Shown here piece by piece: positions 61,683 to 64,000 of a DNA stretch of 64,000 bases. Origin of the DNA: Azospirillum rugosum (lineage in GTDB: Bacteria > Pseudomonadota > Alphaproteobacteria > Azospirillales > Azospirillaceae); assembly GCF_017876155.1 (NCBI RefSeq), contig NZ_JAGINP010000001.1, positions 372,001 through 436,000 of the forward strand. The letters run 5' to 3'. A program made the translations under genes and the position numbers. How positions within the stretch are numbered: position 1 is the first letter of the stretch; each line of letters starts with the position of its first letter. The notes beneath the pieces are model-generated. The model had not been told where the DNA came from. It did no database searches and saw only the letters and a list, made by a program, of their open reading frames with translations.

Positions 61683-62627
61683 ATGAGCGTTTCCGCGAAG
61701 CGGGTGGCTTCACTCGGCGAGTGCATGTTGGAGATGGTCCGCCGTCCCGACGGCGCCTTCACCATGGGCTTCGGCGGCGACACGCTGAACACCGCTGTCT
61801 ATCTGGCCCGGCTGGGCGCTCCGGTGGACTACGTCACGGCGCTGGGCGACGACCCGAACAGCGACGCCATGGTCGCCGCCTGGACCGCGGAGGGCGTCGG
61901 CACCGGCCACGTGCTGCGCGTGCCCGGCCGCGTGCCGGGGCTCTACATGATCGAGACCGACGACAAGGGGGAGCGGCGCTTCCTCTACTGGCGCGACGCC
62001 GCCCCGGCGCGCGAGCTGTTCGTGCTGCCGCAGTCGCCGGCGCTCATCGCCGACCTCGAAAACTACGACCTGCTCTACCTCTCCGGCATCAGCCTGGCGA
62101 TCTGGGGCGAGCGCGGGCGCGAGGTTCTGTTCCCCCTGCTCGACCGCCTGCGGGCGCGCGGCGGCCGCGTCGCCTTCGACACCAACTGGCGCCCGCGCCT
62201 GTGGCCGGACAAGGAGACGGCGCAGCGCGCCTATGACGCCATGTTCCAGCGCGCCGACATCGCCCTGCCCGGCGTGGAGGACCTGCGCGGCCTGTACGGC
62301 GACACCGACGCCGCCGCGGCACTGGCCCGCGTGCGCGCCGCCGGTGTGCCGGAGATCGTGCTGAAGCTGGAGCAGCCCGGCTGCATCGTCGCCACATCCG
62401 ACGGGCTCCAGAAGGAGGTCCCCAGCCAGAAGGTGGCGAAGGTCGTGGACACCACCGCGGCCGGCGACAGCTTCTCCGCCGGCTACCTCGCCGCACGCCT
62501 GCAAGGCCGCGACCCGGTGGAGGCCGCCCGGTCGGCCCATCGCATCGCCGCCGTCGTCATCCAGCACCGCGGCGCCATCATTCCCCGCGAAGCGACGGAC
62601 GCCGTGCTCGCCCAGGACGCCGGGTAA
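61683..62627 (+). CDS. kdgK: 2-dehydro-3-deoxygluconokinase (PfkB family)
   Basis: A 314-residue PfkB/ribokinase-type sugar kinase. Substrate-binding GGDTLNTAVYLARLG lies at about 31-45. The C-terminal DTTAAGDSFSAGYLA motif carries the catalytic Asp and anion hole. It phosphorylates KDG to KDPG, which Eda, encoded two genes downstream, then cleaves. GGAGGAT precedes the ATG. Confidence 0.92.
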   Translation: MSVSAKRVASLGECMLEMVRRPDGAFTMGFGGDTLNTAVYLARLGAPVDYVTALGDDPNSDAMVAAWTAEGVGTGHVLRVPGRVPGLYMIETDDKGERRFLYWRDAAPARELFVLPQSPALIADLENYDLLYLSGISLAIWGERGREVLFPLLDRLRARGGRVAFDTNWRPRLWPDKETAQRAYDAMFQRADIALPGVEDLRGLYGDTDAAAALARVRAAGVPEIVLKLEQPGCIVATSDGLQKEVPSQKVAKVVDTTAAGDSFSAGYLAARLQGRDPVEAARSAHRIAAVVIQHRGAIIPREATDAVLAQDAG

Positions 62628-62631
62628 CGCC

Positions 62632-63339
62632 ATGGGACCCGCCCCCTTCCCCCGCGCCGCCCAACGCGGCACCACGGCGGCGGCGGCGATCTACCGCGAC
62701 CTGCGCACCGAGATCGTGTCGCTGCGCCGCAAGCCCGGCGAGCCCATTTCGGAAAAGCAGATCGCCGAAGCGGCCGGCGTCAGCCGCACGCCGGTGCGCG
62801 AGGCGGTGCTGCGCCTGTCCGACGAAGGGCTGATCGAGGTCTTCCCGCAGTCCGGCACCTTCGTCGCCCGCATCCCCATCGCCGCGCTGCCCGAGGCCAG
62901 CCTGATCCGCAAGACGCTGGAGCAGCAGACGGCGCGCATGGCCGCCGAGCGCGCCACGCGCAGCCAGATCGCGGCCTTGCGCGCCAACCTGGAACGGCAG
63001 CAGGAGGTGGACGTCGCCGACGACGCCGACGGCTTCCACCAGGCCGACGAAAGCTTCCACGCGCTGATCGCAGAGATCGCCGGTTGCCCCGGCTTCTGGC
63101 CGATCGTGCAGCAGGTGAAGGTGCAGATCGACCGCTGCCGCCGCCTGACCCTGCCCGTGCGCGGCCGCATGTCCACCGTGATCGCGGAGCATGAGACGAT
63201 CGTCGCCGCCATCGCCGCCGGCGATCCCGAGGCTGCCGCCGGTGCTCTCAGCGCCCATATCGATGGCCTGTTGCTGACCATCGACGACGTGCGGCACGCC
63301 ACACCCCTCTATTTCTCTCTTCCCGAGGCCAAGCCATGA
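62632..63339 (+). CDS. GntR-family (FCD domain) regulator
   Basis: A 235-residue FadR-type regulator. The winged helix-turn-helix is at about 15-85 (QIAEAAGVSRTPVREAVLRL) and the all-helical FCD ligand domain at about 95-220 with metal-binding histidines (FHQADESFHALI, EHETIVAAI, HIDGLLL). It probably represses kdgK-eda until KDG, KDPG or a hexuronate-derived signal binds. It is inside the operon, 4 bases after kdgK, and its stop overlaps the eda start (ATGA). Confidence 0.92.
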   Translation: MGPAPFPRAAQRGTTAAAAIYRDLRTEIVSLRRKPGEPISEKQIAEAAGVSRTPVREAVLRLSDEGLIEVFPQSGTFVARIPIAALPEASLIRKTLEQQTARMAAERATRSQIAALRANLERQQEVDVADDADGFHQADESFHALIAEIAGCPGFWPIVQQVKVQIDRCRRLTLPVRGRMSTVIAEHETIVAAIAAGDPEAAAGALSAHIDGLLLTIDDVRHATPLYFSLPEAKP

Positions 63340-63974
63340 CCGTTCCCCGCCTTGAACCCTCCCTGACCGGCGCCCGGATCGTCCCGGTGCTGGTGCTCGA
63401 CAACCCGGCCGAGGCCGTGCCGCTGGCCGAGGCTCTGGTCGCCGGCGGCCTGACCACGCTGGAGATCACCCTGCGCACGCCGGGCGCGCTCGCCTGCGCC
63501 GAGGCCATCGCCGCCAAGGTGCCGGGCGCTCTGGTCGGCCTCGGCACGCTGATCCGGCCGGAGCAGTTTGCCCAGGCCCGCGACGTCGGCGCCCGCTTCG
63601 TCGTCAGCCCCGGCCTGACCGACCGGCTGGCCGAGGCCGCCAAGGCCGCCGGCCTGCCCTATCTGCCGGGCATCGCCACGGTGACCGAGGCGCTGATCGC
63701 CTACGAGCACGGCTTCCGCGAGCTGAAGTTCTTCCCCGCCATGCTCAACGGCGGCGCCCCGGCGCTCAAGGGCATGGCCCCGCTGCTCCCGGAAATCCGC
63801 TTCTGCCCGACCGGCGGCATCAAGGCGGAGAACGTCCGCGAGATCCTCAGCCTGCCCAACGTCTTCGCGCTCGGCGGCACCTGGCTGACCCCGGCCGACG
63901 CCGTCAAGGAGCGCCGCTGGGCCGACATCGAGCGCCTCGCCCGTGAGGCCTCCACCCTCGCGACACAGGGCTGA
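63336..63974 (+). CDS. eda: KDPG / KHG aldolase
   Basis: A 212-residue class I aldolase of the Entner-Doudoroff pathway. It splits 2-keto-3-deoxy-6-phosphogluconate to pyruvate and glyceraldehyde 3-phosphate. The Glu in LEITLRTPGAL, the Schiff-base lysine in RELKFFPA and the phosphate loop CPTGGI are all present. Translationally coupled to the GntR gene. Full length; the window ends 26 bases later. Confidence 0.94.
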   Translation: MTVPRLEPSLTGARIVPVLVLDNPAEAVPLAEALVAGGLTTLEITLRTPGALACAEAIAAKVPGALVGLGTLIRPEQFAQARDVGARFVVSPGLTDRLAEAAKAAGLPYLPGIATVTEALIAYEHGFRELKFFPAMLNGGAPALKGMAPLLPEIRFCPTGGIKAENVREILSLPNVFALGGTWLTPADAVKERRWADIERLAREASTLATQG

Positions 63975-64000
63975 GTCGGTGCGGCGGCGCGTCGGCGTGA

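Overview
The window is about 64 kb of very GC-rich DNA with dense short operons, strong GC bias at third codon positions and alphaproteobacterial hallmarks: a short RpoH, single-domain receiver proteins, general-stress (EcfG-type) promoter sequences, a URC-type uracil operon and ubiTUV. It looks like a Rhodospirillales genome, most likely Azospirillum or a close relative. That assignment is inferred from family content, because no rRNA or tRNA gene is present to fix it.

Layout. 0.3-2.4 kb: an ECF sigma factor, a stress-type SDR oxidoreductase and a short anti-sigma-like protein, the last two driven from divergent EcfG-type promoters. 2.5-10.5 kb: a PhoD-like phosphatase, a TPR methyltransferase, a lytic transglycosylase, rlmJ, two tandem paralogous Cys/His-rich proteins of unknown function and a dual-specificity phosphatase. 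10.5-17.8 kb: an MsbA-type ABC exporter, a patatin-like lipase, two glycine-zipper lipoproteins, a porin-like barrel and a K+/H+ antiporter. 17.8-28.1 kb: signalling genes (a PAS-GGDEF-EAL protein, rpoH, a CheY-like receiver, and a translationally coupled PhnD-like binding protein with a hybrid histidine kinase), an aldo/keto reductase with a divergent LysR regulator, and a truncated haemoglobin. 28.2-36.6 kb: a Zn-ribbon-like gene pair, an amino-acid decarboxylase, a GNAT acetyltransferase and a URC uracil-catabolism operon (URC1, URC4, upp). An intact ISAs1-family insertion sequence with a 10-bp target duplication sits directly upstream of that operon. 36.7-39.2 kb: an SDR, cytochrome b561, Hsp20 and a YdcH-like protein.

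39.2-47.6 kb is a complete kdpFABCDE high-affinity K+ uptake operon on the minus strand, with a 27-residue membrane peptide in front of kdpF. A CRP/FNR-like palindrome upstream of that peptide recurs almost exactly upstream of hsp20. 47.7-50.5 kb holds an AspT/YidE-type transporter followed by a gene graveyard (remnants of an XRE regulator and of 2-oxoacid:ferredoxin oxidoreductase gamma and delta subunits).

50.6-60.5 kb looks adapted to low oxygen. It carries Fur-controlled feoAB plus a Cys-rich FeoB partner, tcuBA, ubiTUV (oxygen-independent ubiquinone hydroxylation) and a run of six small unknown proteins. Five AT-rich palindromes with a shared core lie at its intergenic regions and upstream of kdgK. 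Two of them carry the identical 12-bp palindrome and are each followed by an ORF-less stretch ending in an intrinsic terminator, so they are candidate small RNAs. The window closes with a DMT exporter and a kdgK-gntR-eda Entner-Doudoroff operon. The long antisense ORFs lying over real genes were treated as shadows and left out.
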